A stretch of DNA of 13,557 bases from Phoenicibacter congonensis (GCA_030530045.1 JAUMVS010000002.1:21259-34815), one strand, 5' to 3'. Positions 1 through 6,896 are shown, counted from the first letter of the stretch. Numbers and translations: made by a program. Notes: a model not told the origin generated them from the sequence alone.

Positions 1-320
1 ACAGCGAATTCTGCCCAATAATTTTCAGAAGAATCTTCTTCCTCTTCCGAACGTTTTGTAGTGAAACCGACAAGAGTTAAAATCGCATAGGTCATAAAAC
101 CCTTGGCTTGATTGATTGCAATCTCGCGAGAAGTTCCAGAATCAAAAAATACTGGAGTCTCACCGAAACGGTTTAAAACAACAGCGCGATGTTTTCCGTC
201 CACCATCTCGCATTTAACTTTATAGATGTCACCAATAATGTTATCGGCGTTCATAAGCTTCGCTGCTTGCTCTGAATTTACAGCAAAACCTCTCACATAT
301 TTTCCAAAGTAGTTATCCAT
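1..320 (-). CDS. Unidentified protein, N-terminal part (runs off window)
   Basis: An open frame begins at an ATG (318-320) and stays open for 106 codons to the window edge, so the C-terminus is missing. An AGGA-type ribosome binding site lies just upstream (AGGAAATCAA then ATG). The protein starts MDNYFGKYVRGFAVNSEQ. It has a mixed, soluble-looking composition, a short hydrophobic stretch (FMTYAILTLVGF) near residues 75-86, and then a run of acidic residues (EEEEDSSE) around residues 92-99. I see no signal peptide and do not recognise the family. It is transcribed in the same direction as parAB but lies beyond the parB terminator and the parS array, so its promoter must lie in or next to ParB-bound DNA. 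Codon use resembles the neighbours. It is probably a real gene because of the good start context and the uninterrupted frame; its function is unknown. Confidence 0.7.
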   Translation of the reverse strand, partial: MDNYFGKYVRGFAVNSEQAAKLMNADNIIGDIYKVKCEMVDGKHRAVVLNRFGETPVFFDSGTSREIAINQAKGFMTYAILTLVGFTTKRSEEEEDSSENYWAEFA

Positions 321-584
321 TTGATTTCCTAACTAAAATTGTCGTCAGACAGAATTTGTAAATTTAGCTCTCTTAATTGTAGTTGTAGCTTGCGCTTTAG
401 ATGAAAACTTGTTTCTCAATTAACGAAGCAAAGCGAGAAAAAACCAGCTACAAGAAAAAAACGTTTCACGTGAAACACTCCTTGGAGACCAATGCTTGTT
501 GATTTGTTTCACGTGAAACAATCTAAACATTGAATCAAAACAATGTTTCACATGAAACATTTTCTCTGAGACTATAACAATCGA

Positions 585-740
585 TGTTTCACGTGAAACA
601 CTCCTCTAATCAACTAGCTCTAATTCTTTATTAAAAATCTACGTACTTCTACAGGAAAATTCTGTTTCACGTGAAACACTTTAGCCAATCAACTAGCGCT
701 AATTCTTTATTAAAAAACTTGCACTGTGCCAGAGAAAATT
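585..740. repeat. 78-bp tandem duplication, each unit starting with a parS
   Basis: Two adjacent 78-bp units (585-662 and 663-740) each start with a perfect parS. They share interior blocks: AATCAACTAGC, then one base (T or G) and CTAATTCTTTATTAAAAA, and both end with a GAAAATT-type stretch. The other bases have diverged, so the duplication is not recent. It shows one way in which the array grew. Confidence 0.8.
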
Positions 741-819
741 TGTTTCACGTGAAACACGAAACATCGAGTCCGACTGGAGTTGTTTCACGTGAAACACGTA
801 CGTAAATTCCAATTGATTT

Positions 820-835
820 TGTTTCGCGGGAATCA
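820..835. repeat. Degenerate parS
   Basis: TGTTTCGCGGGAATCA differs from the parS consensus at three positions, including the central CACGTG. It sits exactly one array step (39 bp) after the perfect site at 781. It reads as a decayed array member; strong ParB binding is doubtful. Confidence 0.55.
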
Positions 836-945
836 CATGGAATAATAATCTTACGAGTTGAGTGTAGTTCTTAAGATCTTAGAAATTCTAAAAAATGAAA
901 ACCTTTGAGACTAACTGATGTTTCACGTGAAACACTAGCGCAGTG

Positions 946-977
946 AAATAAAAAAGCGACGAACAAATCGCCGCTTT
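946..977 (-). terminator. Rho-independent terminator of parAB
   Basis: On the minus strand a stem AAAGCG/CGCTTT is extended inward by a G-U pair and CGA/TCG around a five-base loop, and is followed by a run of Ts. It lies 25 bp beyond the parB stop codon, so it should end the parA-parB transcript before the parS array. Confidence 0.85.
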
Positions 978-1001
978 ACGTTTCTTTTATTTTACGAGAA
1001 C

Positions 1002-2144
1002 CTATTCTTCGGAAAGCTTCTCGTAAATCTTTCTCAGCTCTTCTTCGGAGTTAAATGAAATTTCAAGTTTGTTGTCGCTCTTGCCTTTTTTAACTTTTAC
1101 GTTTGTACCAAGAACTTCCTTGAGTGATTTAGCCATTGCTGTGTAGGCAGCAGGAATTTGCGAAGTGCTTCCTGACTTAACTCTAGAAGCTGGATCAATT
1201 GAAAGAAGTCTTGCAAGGCTTTCAGCTTCGCGAACTGTTAGCTTTTCATCAATGATTTTCTGAGTGAGCTTGTCGCGACCTTTTTGATTTGGAACAGAAA
1301 GAACCGCGCGAGCATGACCAGCAGAAATTTGGTTGTTAAACATTGCCTCTTGAGCTTTTTCTGGAAGATCAAGAAGACGAATTGCGTTTGCAACAGTTGA
1401 GCGCCCTTTTGCAACAGCTTTAGCAAGTTCTGCTTGGGTGTAGTTCAATTTATCCATGAGGCGTTTGTAGGTGTAGGCCTCTTCTATTGGATTCAAGTCG
1501 TCACGCTGAATATTCTCAATTAAAGCAAGCTCGAGAGCTTTTGTATCATTTGCTTCAATCACAGTTGCAGGAATAGTTTTCTTTCCAGCAATTCTTGAAG
1601 CCTGCCATCTTCTCTCGCCAGCGATGATTTGATATTTAGAACCCTTCTTGCGAAGAACGATTGGTTGAAGAACTCCTTGATCTTTGATTGAGTGGGCGAG
1701 TTCTTGAAGTTTATTCTCGTCGAAGTTAGTTCTTGGTTGGTCAGGATTAGGCTCAATGAGATCAACTGGAATTTCCTGGAGCTTCTCTTTGCTTTCGGTG
1801 TTAACGACAGTTTCTTCTTTTTTCTCAGTAGCTGTTTCTTGTGGTGCTGCTTCAACTGGAGGCATCGAACCAATGGTTCCAGGAACATGAACTCGTGGAA
1901 TTGAGCCAGTGTTGAAACGAGCTTCTTGAACTTCAGGTCGCTCGCTAATTTTTGATGTAGCGGGCGTTGGTTTTGAAGCTTCGCGAGAAACTACCTTGTA
2001 GTCATCTTCCGAAGTCACTTCTTTAACTATTGTGCTTTCACCGGTTGGTTTAATCAGCGGGTCAATGTTATTTTTATCCTCAGCGTATGTTCCAAGAAGA
2101 TTTGAAAGGCCTCTTCCCAGGCCACTTTTATTTTCTTTAGCCAC
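1002..2144 (-). CDS. parB: Chromosome partitioning protein ParB (CTP-dependent parS clamp)
   Basis: ParB binds parS, hydrolyses CTP and slides along DNA as a clamp, forming the centromere complex that ParA moves. The 380-residue protein starts with the ParA-stimulating motif GLGRGLSNLLG (residues 8-18). A long, low-complexity Pro/Glu/Thr-rich linker spans about 19-120. The CTPase domain follows, with GERRWQA (176-182) and ENIQRDDLNPIEEA (210-223). The helix-turn-helix around YTQAELAKAVAKGRSTVANA (235-254) reads parS. A C-terminal dimerisation domain is at about 325-380. I chose the GTG at 2142-2144 because AGGTG stands 7 nt upstream; a TTG two codons earlier is too close to that site. The start overlaps the parA stop by 8 bp, suggesting translational coupling. 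At 380 residues it is longer than B. subtilis Spo0J, owing mainly to the linker. Confidence 0.97.
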   Translation of the reverse strand: MAKENKSGLGRGLSNLLGTYAEDKNNIDPLIKPTGESTIVKEVTSEDDYKVVSREASKPTPATSKISERPEVQEARFNTGSIPRVHVPGTIGSMPPVEAAPQETATEKKEETVVNTESKEKLQEIPVDLIEPNPDQPRTNFDENKLQELAHSIKDQGVLQPIVLRKKGSKYQIIAGERRWQASRIAGKKTIPATVIEANDTKALELALIENIQRDDLNPIEEAYTYKRLMDKLNYTQAELAKAVAKGRSTVANAIRLLDLPEKAQEAMFNNQISAGHARAVLSVPNQKGRDKLTQKIIDEKLTVREAESLARLLSIDPASRVKSGSTSQIPAAYTAMAKSLKEVLGTNVKVKKGKSDNKLEISFNSEEELRKIYEKLSEE

Positions 2145-2925
2145 GAGCAATCACCTCTTTTGCTAATTCCATGTATGCAATTGCTCCTTTTGAAGTTGGA
2201 GCGTAATCTGTAATTGGTTGTGCGTATCCAGGAGCCTCTGCTATTTTGACGTTCCTTGGAATAATCACATCGAACATCACTTTGCCGAAATAATTTCTAA
2301 CCTCTTCCACAACCTGCTTTGCGAGAAGTTGTCTTCCGTCAAACATTGTGAGAACAACACCAAGAATATCAAGTGAAGGGTTCAGGTAATCCTTAACTCT
2401 CTTCATTGAGTCGAGAAGTTTTGTAACACCTTCCAAAGCGTAGAACTCACATTGAATTGGAATGAGAAGTTTGTCGGCAGCGACAAGTGCGTTAATTGTT
2501 AAAAGTCCAAGCGATGGGGGACAATCAACAAAAATGTAGTCATAAAAACCGCGCAGCGCTCCAGCTTTGCTTTTGAGTCGATTTTCACGAGCAATCTCAG
2601 AAACAAGCTCAACCTCGGCGCCAGCAAGATTAATAGTTGCAGGAACAACATCAACGTTTTCACAAACGTTAGGAATAATCACGTCTTTAATGTCGGCATC
2701 ATTCAAAAGCACGTCGTAGATGCATTGATTTACTTCGCGCTTTTCAATTCCAATTCCGCTCGTTGAATTGCCTTGAGGGTCTAAATCGATGAGCAAAACT
2801 CTTTTACCCAACTGACCAAGCGCAGCGGAAAGATTGATGGCAGTTGTTGACTTACCAACTCCACCTTTTTGATTCAAAATTGCGATGATTTTAGTTTGAC
2901 CGGCAGGTTTTAAAGACGAGTTCAT
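2137..2925 (-). CDS. parA: Chromosome partitioning ATPase ParA (Soj)
   Basis: ParA is a deviant-Walker ATPase that dimerises on ATP binding, coats the nucleoid and drives ParB-parS complexes apart; Soj homologues also modulate DnaA. The 262-residue protein shows the deviant Walker A motif KGGVGKSTT (residues 20-28, with the signature lysine), the switch region LLIDLDPQGN near 44-53, and the Walker B region YIFVDCPPS. It lacks the N-terminal DNA-binding domain of plasmid-type ParA. The ATG at 2923-2925 is preferred to an in-frame GTG five codons upstream because GAAGGAAC sits about 7 nt before the ATG, while the GTG has no ribosome binding site. It is the first gene of the parA-parB unit, which is separated from jag by a terminator. 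Confidence 0.96.
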   Translation of the reverse strand: MNSSLKPAGQTKIIAILNQKGGVGKSTTAINLSAALGQLGKRVLLIDLDPQGNSTSGIGIEKREVNQCIYDVLLNDADIKDVIIPNVCENVDVVPATINLAGAEVELVSEIARENRLKSKAGALRGFYDYIFVDCPPSLGLLTINALVAADKLLIPIQCEFYALEGVTKLLDSMKRVKDYLNPSLDILGVVLTMFDGRQLLAKQVVEEVRNYFGKVMFDVIIPRNVKIAEAPGYAQPITDYAPTSKGAIAYMELAKEVIARG

Positions 2926-2957
2926 TTTTGGTTCCTTCACTTTAATCTACAAGACTT

Positions 2958-2966
2958 AGTATAACA
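2958..2966 (-). promoter_or_regulatory. Candidate parA promoter (extended -10)
   Basis: On the minus strand TGTTATACT combines an extended TGn with the -10 hexamer TATACT, about 33 bp before the parA ATG. No good -35 hexamer is seen; the position that would hold it falls in the T-run of the jag terminator. It provides a separate start for parAB. Confidence 0.55.
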
Positions 2967-2972
2967 GTGAAT

Positions 2973-3002
2973 ATAAAAAAGCACCCATTATAGAGTGCTT
3001 TT
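2973..3002 (-). terminator. Rho-independent terminator after jag
   Basis: A perfect 8-bp stem AAAAGCAC/GTGCTTTT with a 10-base loop is followed on the minus strand by TTTTTT. It begins about 22 bp past the jag stop and separates the rpmH-jag operon from parAB. The A/T-flanked symmetry could allow function in both directions. Confidence 0.88.
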
Positions 3003-3024
3003 AAAGGTTGTATTTTGATGACCG

Positions 3025-3519
3025 TTAGTACTGAATTGGACGAATTACCACGTGTCTATCGTGACCTTCTCCCTCTGAAAAAGTTTCAACTTCTTTTTCA
3101 TCGGCGAGAGCCATGTGAATGATTCGACGGTCGTAGGGGCTCATTGGACGAAGGCTAACTTTTCTGTTTTGGTTGAGCGCCTTGTTTGCCATTTTGTAGG
3201 CAAGGTCCTCGAGCTTGTTCTTTTGGCGACCTTTGTAACCATGAACATCGATTGTTACAGGGTATTTATAACCAAGTTTCTTCGAAGTGATGAGTGAAAC
3301 CATTTGTTGGAACGATTGAATTGTTGATCCATGACGACCAATCAAGACGCTGAGGTCTTCGCCATCAAGGTCAAGAATTAACTCACCTTCATCGCCTTCA
3401 TATTCATTTACTTCAATTTCACCAAGCTCGAAATATTGTGAAATTTCTTTTACTGTTTCGATTGATGCGTCGGCAATATTATCAAGTTCTTCTTCAGAAA
3501 CTTCAGTTCTAAATTCCAT
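3025..3519 (-). CDS. jag: Jag / KhpB-like RNA-binding protein (KH-R3H)
   Basis: Jag (KhpB) is a small RNA-binding protein linked to membrane protein insertion, cell elongation and division control. This 164-residue version has a KH domain with the GxxG loop in LIGRHGSTIQSF (59-70) and a C-terminal R3H domain with the R-x3-H signature in DRRIIHMALADEKEVETFSE (130-149). It lacks the separate Jag_N domain found in longer Firmicutes proteins. The frame is open further upstream inside yidC, but the ATG at 3517-3519 is chosen: AGAGG stands 7 nt before it, the start lies 10 bp after the yidC stop, and the extra upstream residues would merely be a shifted read of the YidC tail. It is the last gene of the rpmH-rnpA-yidD-yidC-jag operon, the usual partner order. 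Confidence 0.93.
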   Translation of the reverse strand: MEFRTEVSEEELDNIADASIETVKEISQYFELGEIEVNEYEGDEGELILDLDGEDLSVLIGRHGSTIQSFQQMVSLITSKKLGYKYPVTIDVHGYKGRQKNKLEDLAYKMANKALNQNRKVSLRPMSPYDRRIIHMALADEKEVETFSEGEGHDRHVVIRPIQY

Positions 3520-3529
3520 TAACAGCCTC

Positions 3530-4315
3530 TTATTTACTTTTCTTCTTAGGGCGTGCCTTTTTAACTTTTCTTGTGACATCAACGTCATATGGATGAGCGT
3601 TCTCAAGGTATTCCTCTTCTTTTTGCGCATCTTGACGACGGCAACGGCTCATTGTGAATTGGTTTTGAGCAATGCCGATGAGTGAAGAGACGCCCCAGAA
3701 AAGAAGAACGCCTGCAGGTGATGTCCAAGCAATGAACACCATCATGACCGACATAACTGCAGCCATAATTAGTGTTTGTCTGCCCTGTGGATTGTCTTTA
3801 TTTTTGAGTTGCTGTTGAACCATTGGGAAGAAGGTTGCACCAGCAAAAATGATGATCAAAATCAGGTATGGAAGAAATTGAAGAACACCTTCCCCAAATG
3901 CCTGTGAAGGGTTTTTTACCAGGTCAGGGACGATTTGGTAGAAGCAAATGTGCGAAGTGTCACCTGTGATGTAGTTTTGGATGTTTCTCAACACCTGGAA
4001 CAATGCGATGAAGATAGGCATCTGAATGAGCATTGGAACACAACCAGCAAGAGGGTTGAAGTGTGCCTCAGCGTAAATCTTCTGCATTTCCTGAGAAAGA
4101 CGAACCTGGTCGTTTTTGTACTTCTCTTGGATTTCATTCATCTTTGGCTGAATCTTCTGCATTGTGTAGCTTGATTTAGCCTGCTTGTGCATCAAAGGAG
4201 CAACAAGTAATCTGAAGATGATTGTGATGATGATGATCGAAAGACCCCAGTCACCACAAATGTTATAGAAAAATTGAACTAAACCGAATATACCCTGGAG
4301 TATGGCTTCCCACAT
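3530..4315 (-). CDS. yidC: Membrane protein insertase YidC/Oxa1
   Basis: YidC inserts membrane proteins alone or with SecYEG. The 261-residue protein is of the short Gram-positive type: a first membrane segment within residues 7-40 with the conserved intramembrane arginine (R35 in TIIFRLLVAPL), a cytoplasmic hairpin with charged helices at about 43-85, NPLAGCVPMLIQMPIFIALF at 87-106, and further membrane segments at about 147-165, 182-198 and 200-220. The C-tail is basic (KVKKARPKKKSK), a feature that helps ribosome contact. No lipobox cysteine is seen at the N-terminus. The ATG at 4313-4315 has AAGGAA upstream and lies 9 bp behind the yidD stop. Confidence 0.96.
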   Translation of the reverse strand: MWEAILQGIFGLVQFFYNICGDWGLSIIIITIIFRLLVAPLMHKQAKSSYTMQKIQPKMNEIQEKYKNDQVRLSQEMQKIYAEAHFNPLAGCVPMLIQMPIFIALFQVLRNIQNYITGDTSHICFYQIVPDLVKNPSQAFGEGVLQFLPYLILIIIFAGATFFPMVQQQLKNKDNPQGRQTLIMAAVMSVMMVFIAWTSPAGVLLFWGVSSLIGIAQNQFTMSRCRRQDAQKEEEYLENAHPYDVDVTRKVKKARPKKKSK

Positions 4316-4324
4316 AACTATTCC

Positions 4325-4555
4325 TTAAAGTCTTTCAGGCACTGGGTCATACCCATAGTCTGAATGCGGCCTACATTTGCTAATTCGTTTAATAGCGAGT
4401 TTTCCGCCTTCTTTTAAACCGAAGCGTTCAATTGCAATTTTGGCATATTCGGAACAAGACGGTGTAAAACGACAACAGGATGGAAATAGTGGTGAAATTG
4501 CCACTTGATAGAACCTAATTACCAGGATTGCTATCTTTTTTCCCAGACTCTTCAA
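4325..4555 (-). CDS. yidD: Membrane protein insertion efficiency factor YidD
   Basis: YidD is a small amphipathic protein at the inner membrane that aids YidC-dependent insertion. The 76-residue sequence carries the family core: IRFYQVAISPLFPSCCRF (13-30), TPSCSEYAKIAIERFG, then RISKCRPHSDYGYDPVP near the end. The conserved cysteines are present. The start is a TTG at 4553-4555; no ATG or GTG gives an N-terminus of the expected length. This makes it overlap rnpA by 41 bp, a common arrangement for this pair. The ribosome binding site is weak, so translation probably depends on rnpA translation. The exact start is the least certain part. Confidence 0.93.
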   Translation of the reverse strand: MKSLGKKIAILVIRFYQVAISPLFPSCCRFTPSCSEYAKIAIERFGLKEGGKLAIKRISKCRPHSDYGYDPVPERL

Positions 4556-4862
4556 ACGAACGTCTCGTTACCCTCTTAAAATCCCTGTCTACATCTTGAT
4601 CGTCAGCAGCAAGGAGTTTATATTTTGCAACTATGATTGCTTTTTTACCAGCAAACCATGCCTGATTTTCAATATAAACTCTTCGCAGCTTACGTTTTAA
4701 GTAGTTTCGTTTTACAGAATTTCCAAGCTTTTTGCCTGCTATAAAGGCAATTTTTGACTCTTCCGAGTCAACATAAAAAATCGAAAAGTGACGAAATGAA
4801 ACAAGTTTTCCGACTTTAAAAAGTTCAGAAATTTCATCACTTTTCTTTATTGTTTTAAACAC
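4515..4862 (-). CDS. rnpA: Ribonuclease P protein component
   Basis: RnpA binds the catalytic RNase P RNA and helps it recognise tRNA precursors. The 115-residue protein has the family layout: MFKTIKKSDEISELFKVGK at the N-terminus, then GKKLGNSVKRNYLKRKLRR (43-61) containing the RNA-binding RNR-type motif, here R52-N53-Y54-x-K56-R57, so the third residue is Tyr instead of Arg. The C-terminal tail is hydrophilic. The start is a GTG at 4860-4862 that overlaps the rpmH stop region by 8 bp, which suggests translational coupling to rpmH. The 3' end overlaps yidD by 41 bp. Confidence 0.95.
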   Translation of the reverse strand: MFKTIKKSDEISELFKVGKLVSFRHFSIFYVDSEESKIAFIAGKKLGNSVKRNYLKRKLRRVYIENQAWFAGKKAIIVAKYKLLAADDQDVDRDFKRVTRRSFEESGKKDSNPGN

Positions 4863-4989
4863 TTAAAACTTTGCGTCCCTTAGCACGACGTCTTGAAAGT
4901 ACCTTCTGACCAGCTTTTGTTGACATTCTTGATCTAAAGCCGTGGCATTTTGCTCTTTTTCTTGTATTTGGTTGATATGTTCTTTTCAT
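4855..4989 (-). CDS. rpmH: 50S ribosomal protein L34
   Basis: L34 is a very basic protein of the large ribosomal subunit. The 44-residue frame starts MKRTYQPNTRKRAKCHGF and continues through RARM-like RSRMSTKAGQKVLSRRRAKG, matching the universal L34 pattern and length. Residue 15 is Cys where Thr is common. The ATG at 4987-4989 has a strong GGAGG about 5 nt upstream. It is the first gene of the operon rpmH-rnpA-yidD-yidC-jag and lies 236 bp downstream of the dnaA stop, in the same direction. Confidence 0.97.
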   Translation of the reverse strand: MKRTYQPNTRKRAKCHGFRSRMSTKAGQKVLSRRRAKGRKVLSV

Positions 4990-5225
4990 TATTCCTCCAA
5001 TAAATTCACAGGAACTGATTATTATAGCTAAAAAATTGTATCTTTGCAGGGATTTTTTTCTCTCTACCTATACAACATGTAGTAAATTTTCTTTTTAATT
5101 TAAGTTATTAGTATTAATAAGCTCTGTTAGTTCGTTAATAACTCATTCTTTTACAACAGTAAGAATAGTTTTTTTCTATTCATTATGTTCGAGTAATTTG
5201 TAGCCGCTATTAACAGCTTTTGAGA
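4990..5225. other. AT-rich gap between dnaA and rpmH
   Basis: This gap holds the rpmH promoter next to the gene. The rest is AT-rich and gene-free. It has partial DnaA-box look-alikes such as CGTTAATAA near 5133, but no perfect box. No convincing dnaA terminator is visible. In bacteria with two-part origins the second cluster flanks dnaA, so a minor origin role is possible but not shown. Confidence 0.5.
5021..5049 (-). promoter_or_regulatory. rpmH operon promoter
   Basis: On the minus strand a perfect -10 TATAAT (5021-5026) is preceded by a 17-bp spacer and a partial -35 CTGCAA (5044-5049). It would start transcription about 25 bp before the rpmH ATG. Confidence 0.7.
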
Positions 5226-6872
5226 CTATAGGTCCTGGATGAGTTTTTTTAGCACCTCAATTTCTTCTGCCAATTCACGGTTGCGCATTAACTCTTGTTC
5301 TATTTTATTCACTCCATAAAGAACTGTTGAGTGGTGGTTATTGAATTTTTTACCCAGTGTTTCGTAGGGAAGGTCCAGCACTGTTCTGCAAAGATAAAAA
5401 GCGATTTGTCTTGGCTTTGCAATGTTTTGAGCACGTGACTTTCCAACTAGGTCGGCATGAGTAATTTTGTAGTAATCTTCAATGATTTTTTGGATGTCTT
5501 CCACTGTGATGTTCGTTTTGATTGAAGTGAAGTGATTTAAAAGCGTGTGCTTCAATTCTTCTTTATCAATGTCTTCGCCAGCGAAAGAATATTTATAAAT
5601 AATCATCGTGATTGCACCTTTGAGCTCACGGATGTTTGAGCCGGAACACTGGGCAATAAATGTGATGATGTCTTCAGGAATCCAAAGGTGGTCATTTAGT
5701 GACTGACTGTTATATTCCTTGATGTAGGACTTAATAATTGCAATTTTTGTCTCGAGCTCAGGTGGCTGAATGTCACATGTTCCACCTTGTAAAAATCTCG
5801 AAGTGTAGCGTTCATCGATATCAATTACTTTTGGTGCGCGGTCTGCAGAAAAAACAATCTGTTTTCCACTAGTTACAAGGTTGTTTAGAATCTGGAAAAC
5901 GTTGTCAAGCGTTTGTTTTTTACCCTGCAAAAACTGAACGTCGTCGATGAGAAGAAGGTCGGCTTCTTCATACTTTTTTCTAAAGTTACTGAAGCTCAAT
6001 TTCTGGCGATCATGTTCTGCTGCTGCTTGAGTGTAGTCATTTACCAGGTCATTTGTGTCAACATAAATCACTTTTGCAGAAGGTCGCGTTTCTAAAACGT
6101 AGTTTTGAATTGCGCGCAAAAGATGAGTTTTTCCAAGGCCGCTTTTTCCATAAATAAACAGCGGGTTTAGGACCTTGTCGCCTGGGTTTTCTGCAACTTG
6201 AACTGCCATTGAGTAGGCCATGCGGTTTGAGTCACCGATAACAAATGACTCAAATGTGAGGCTAGGAGCAATTGATGTAGCTGGGATTGGTTCTTCTTGA
6301 ACCGCTTCGCAACTAAAATTAGCCACGTTTACTGGTTGTTGAGTGATTGGCGCTACTACAGCTGCTTCCTGCATAGGATTCATTGCTGCTTGAGGGTTGT
6401 TTAATTGTGGTTGAGTAGCTTCGCGGGCCACATTTGAAGCTACCCCTGCTTGAGGTTGGTTAAAAACTGGAGTTACGCCTGCTACAGGAATGAATTCATT
6501 CTTTTGAATGTTACCTTCATTAAATGTAGAAGTTGGAATCCCTTGATTTTGAAGTGGGTTTTCATTTTGATTGGCTTGTTGAGTTTGTTGAGTGTTAGGT
6601 GGGCAATATGGCGTGCTGTCGAGTTCAATCTGCACAAAATATTCCTTATTAAAAATCAGAAAAAGCGCAGTTTGAATGGAGTTTTGGAAGTTATCTATAG
6701 TCCAGCGACGCAGAAATTCAGTATCAATTGTTAACAACAAAAAACCATCACTCATCGCCTGAGGAACGAGTTTATCTTTTACTGATGAAAATTGTGCCCA
6801 ATCTGCGAGATTGTTGTTATGGATTGTTTCGCAAACATTCGACCAGTTTTGTAGAAGTACAACTTGGTTCAT
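5226..6872 (-). CDS. dnaA: Chromosomal replication initiator DnaA
   Basis: DnaA binds DnaA boxes at oriC, oligomerises with ATP and melts the origin. The 548-residue protein has domain I (about 1-85), a long Gln/Asn/Pro-rich linker (about 90-200), AAA+ domain III with Walker A GKSGLGKT (242-249), Walker B LLLIDD (306-311), sensor I FSADRAPK (341-348), an arginine-finger region around R355-R359 and sensor II R415. Domain IV follows, with GKSRAQNIAKPRQIAFYLCR (477-496). R480 and RQ (488-489) match E. coli DNA-contact residues R399 and R407/Q408. The usual GRDHTTV signature reads NNHHSTV (511-517) here. The ATG at 6870-6872 has CGGAGG about 6 nt upstream. A DnaA box lies at its promoter. Its direction, away from dnaN, is unusual. 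Confidence 0.98.
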   Translation of the reverse strand: MNQVVLLQNWSNVCETIHNNNLADWAQFSSVKDKLVPQAMSDGFLLLTIDTEFLRRWTIDNFQNSIQTALFLIFNKEYFVQIELDSTPYCPPNTQQTQQANQNENPLQNQGIPTSTFNEGNIQKNEFIPVAGVTPVFNQPQAGVASNVAREATQPQLNNPQAAMNPMQEAAVVAPITQQPVNVANFSCEAVQEEPIPATSIAPSLTFESFVIGDSNRMAYSMAVQVAENPGDKVLNPLFIYGKSGLGKTHLLRAIQNYVLETRPSAKVIYVDTNDLVNDYTQAAAEHDRQKLSFSNFRKKYEEADLLLIDDVQFLQGKKQTLDNVFQILNNLVTSGKQIVFSADRAPKVIDIDERYTSRFLQGGTCDIQPPELETKIAIIKSYIKEYNSQSLNDHLWIPEDIITFIAQCSGSNIRELKGAITMIIYKYSFAGEDIDKEELKHTLLNHFTSIKTNITVEDIQKIIEDYYKITHADLVGKSRAQNIAKPRQIAFYLCRTVLDLPYETLGKKFNNHHSTVLYGVNKIEQELMRNRELAEEIEVLKKLIQDL

Positions 6873-6887
6873 AATCGCCTCCGTAAT

Positions 6888-6896
6888 TGTGGATAA
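6888..6896 (-). promoter_or_regulatory. Perfect DnaA box at the dnaA transcription start
   Basis: TTATCCACA on the minus strand matches the consensus DnaA box exactly. It starts 2 bp after the -10 hexamer of the dnaA promoter, so bound DnaA would cover the transcription start. This is expected for negative autoregulation. Confidence 0.9.

Larger units (their letters stand above)
462..934. repeat. parS: parS array: eight ParB-binding palindromes plus one decayed copy
   Basis: The palindrome TGTTTCACGTGAAACA is the canonical chromosomal parS bound by ParB/Spo0J. Perfect copies are at 505-520, 585-600, 663-678, 741-756, 781-796 and 919-934. One-mismatch copies are at 462-477 (first base C) and 544-559 (central CACATG instead of CACGTG). 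A decayed copy with three mismatches is at 820-835. Start-to-start distances are 43, 39, 41, 78, 78, 40, 39 and 99 bp, so most sites sit on a grid of roughly 39-43 bp. The array lies immediately downstream of parB and about 7 kb from the likely oriC, as expected for a centromere that loads ParB clamps and condensin and is moved by ParA. Identity of the sites is near certain from the sequence; their use by the neighbouring ParB is inferred. Confidence 0.97.
321..1001. other. Gene-free intergenic region carrying the parS centromere
   Basis: No credible coding frame is present on either strand across this 681 bp. The AT-rich stretch holds the parS array (462-934), a 78-bp tandem duplication (585-740) and the parB terminator (946-977). 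The part between the unidentified gene and the first parS (321-461) shows no strong promoter match, although it must contain or adjoin the promoter of that gene. Confidence 0.8.

Noticed and set aside
462..934. Regular short palindromic repeats resembling a CRISPR array
   Set aside because: The repeats are 16 bp and match the parS consensus exactly, the gaps are short and partly duplicated, and no cas gene is in view.
3520..3630. Longer N-terminus for Jag reaching into yidC
   Set aside because: The added residues are basic and are a shifted read of the YidC tail, while the ATG at 3517-3519 has a good ribosome binding site and follows the yidC stop.
5163..5181. Hairpin GAATAG/CTATTC as a dnaA terminator
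   Set aside because: The stem is short and AT-rich, and on the minus strand no T-run follows it; the T-run forms the loop.
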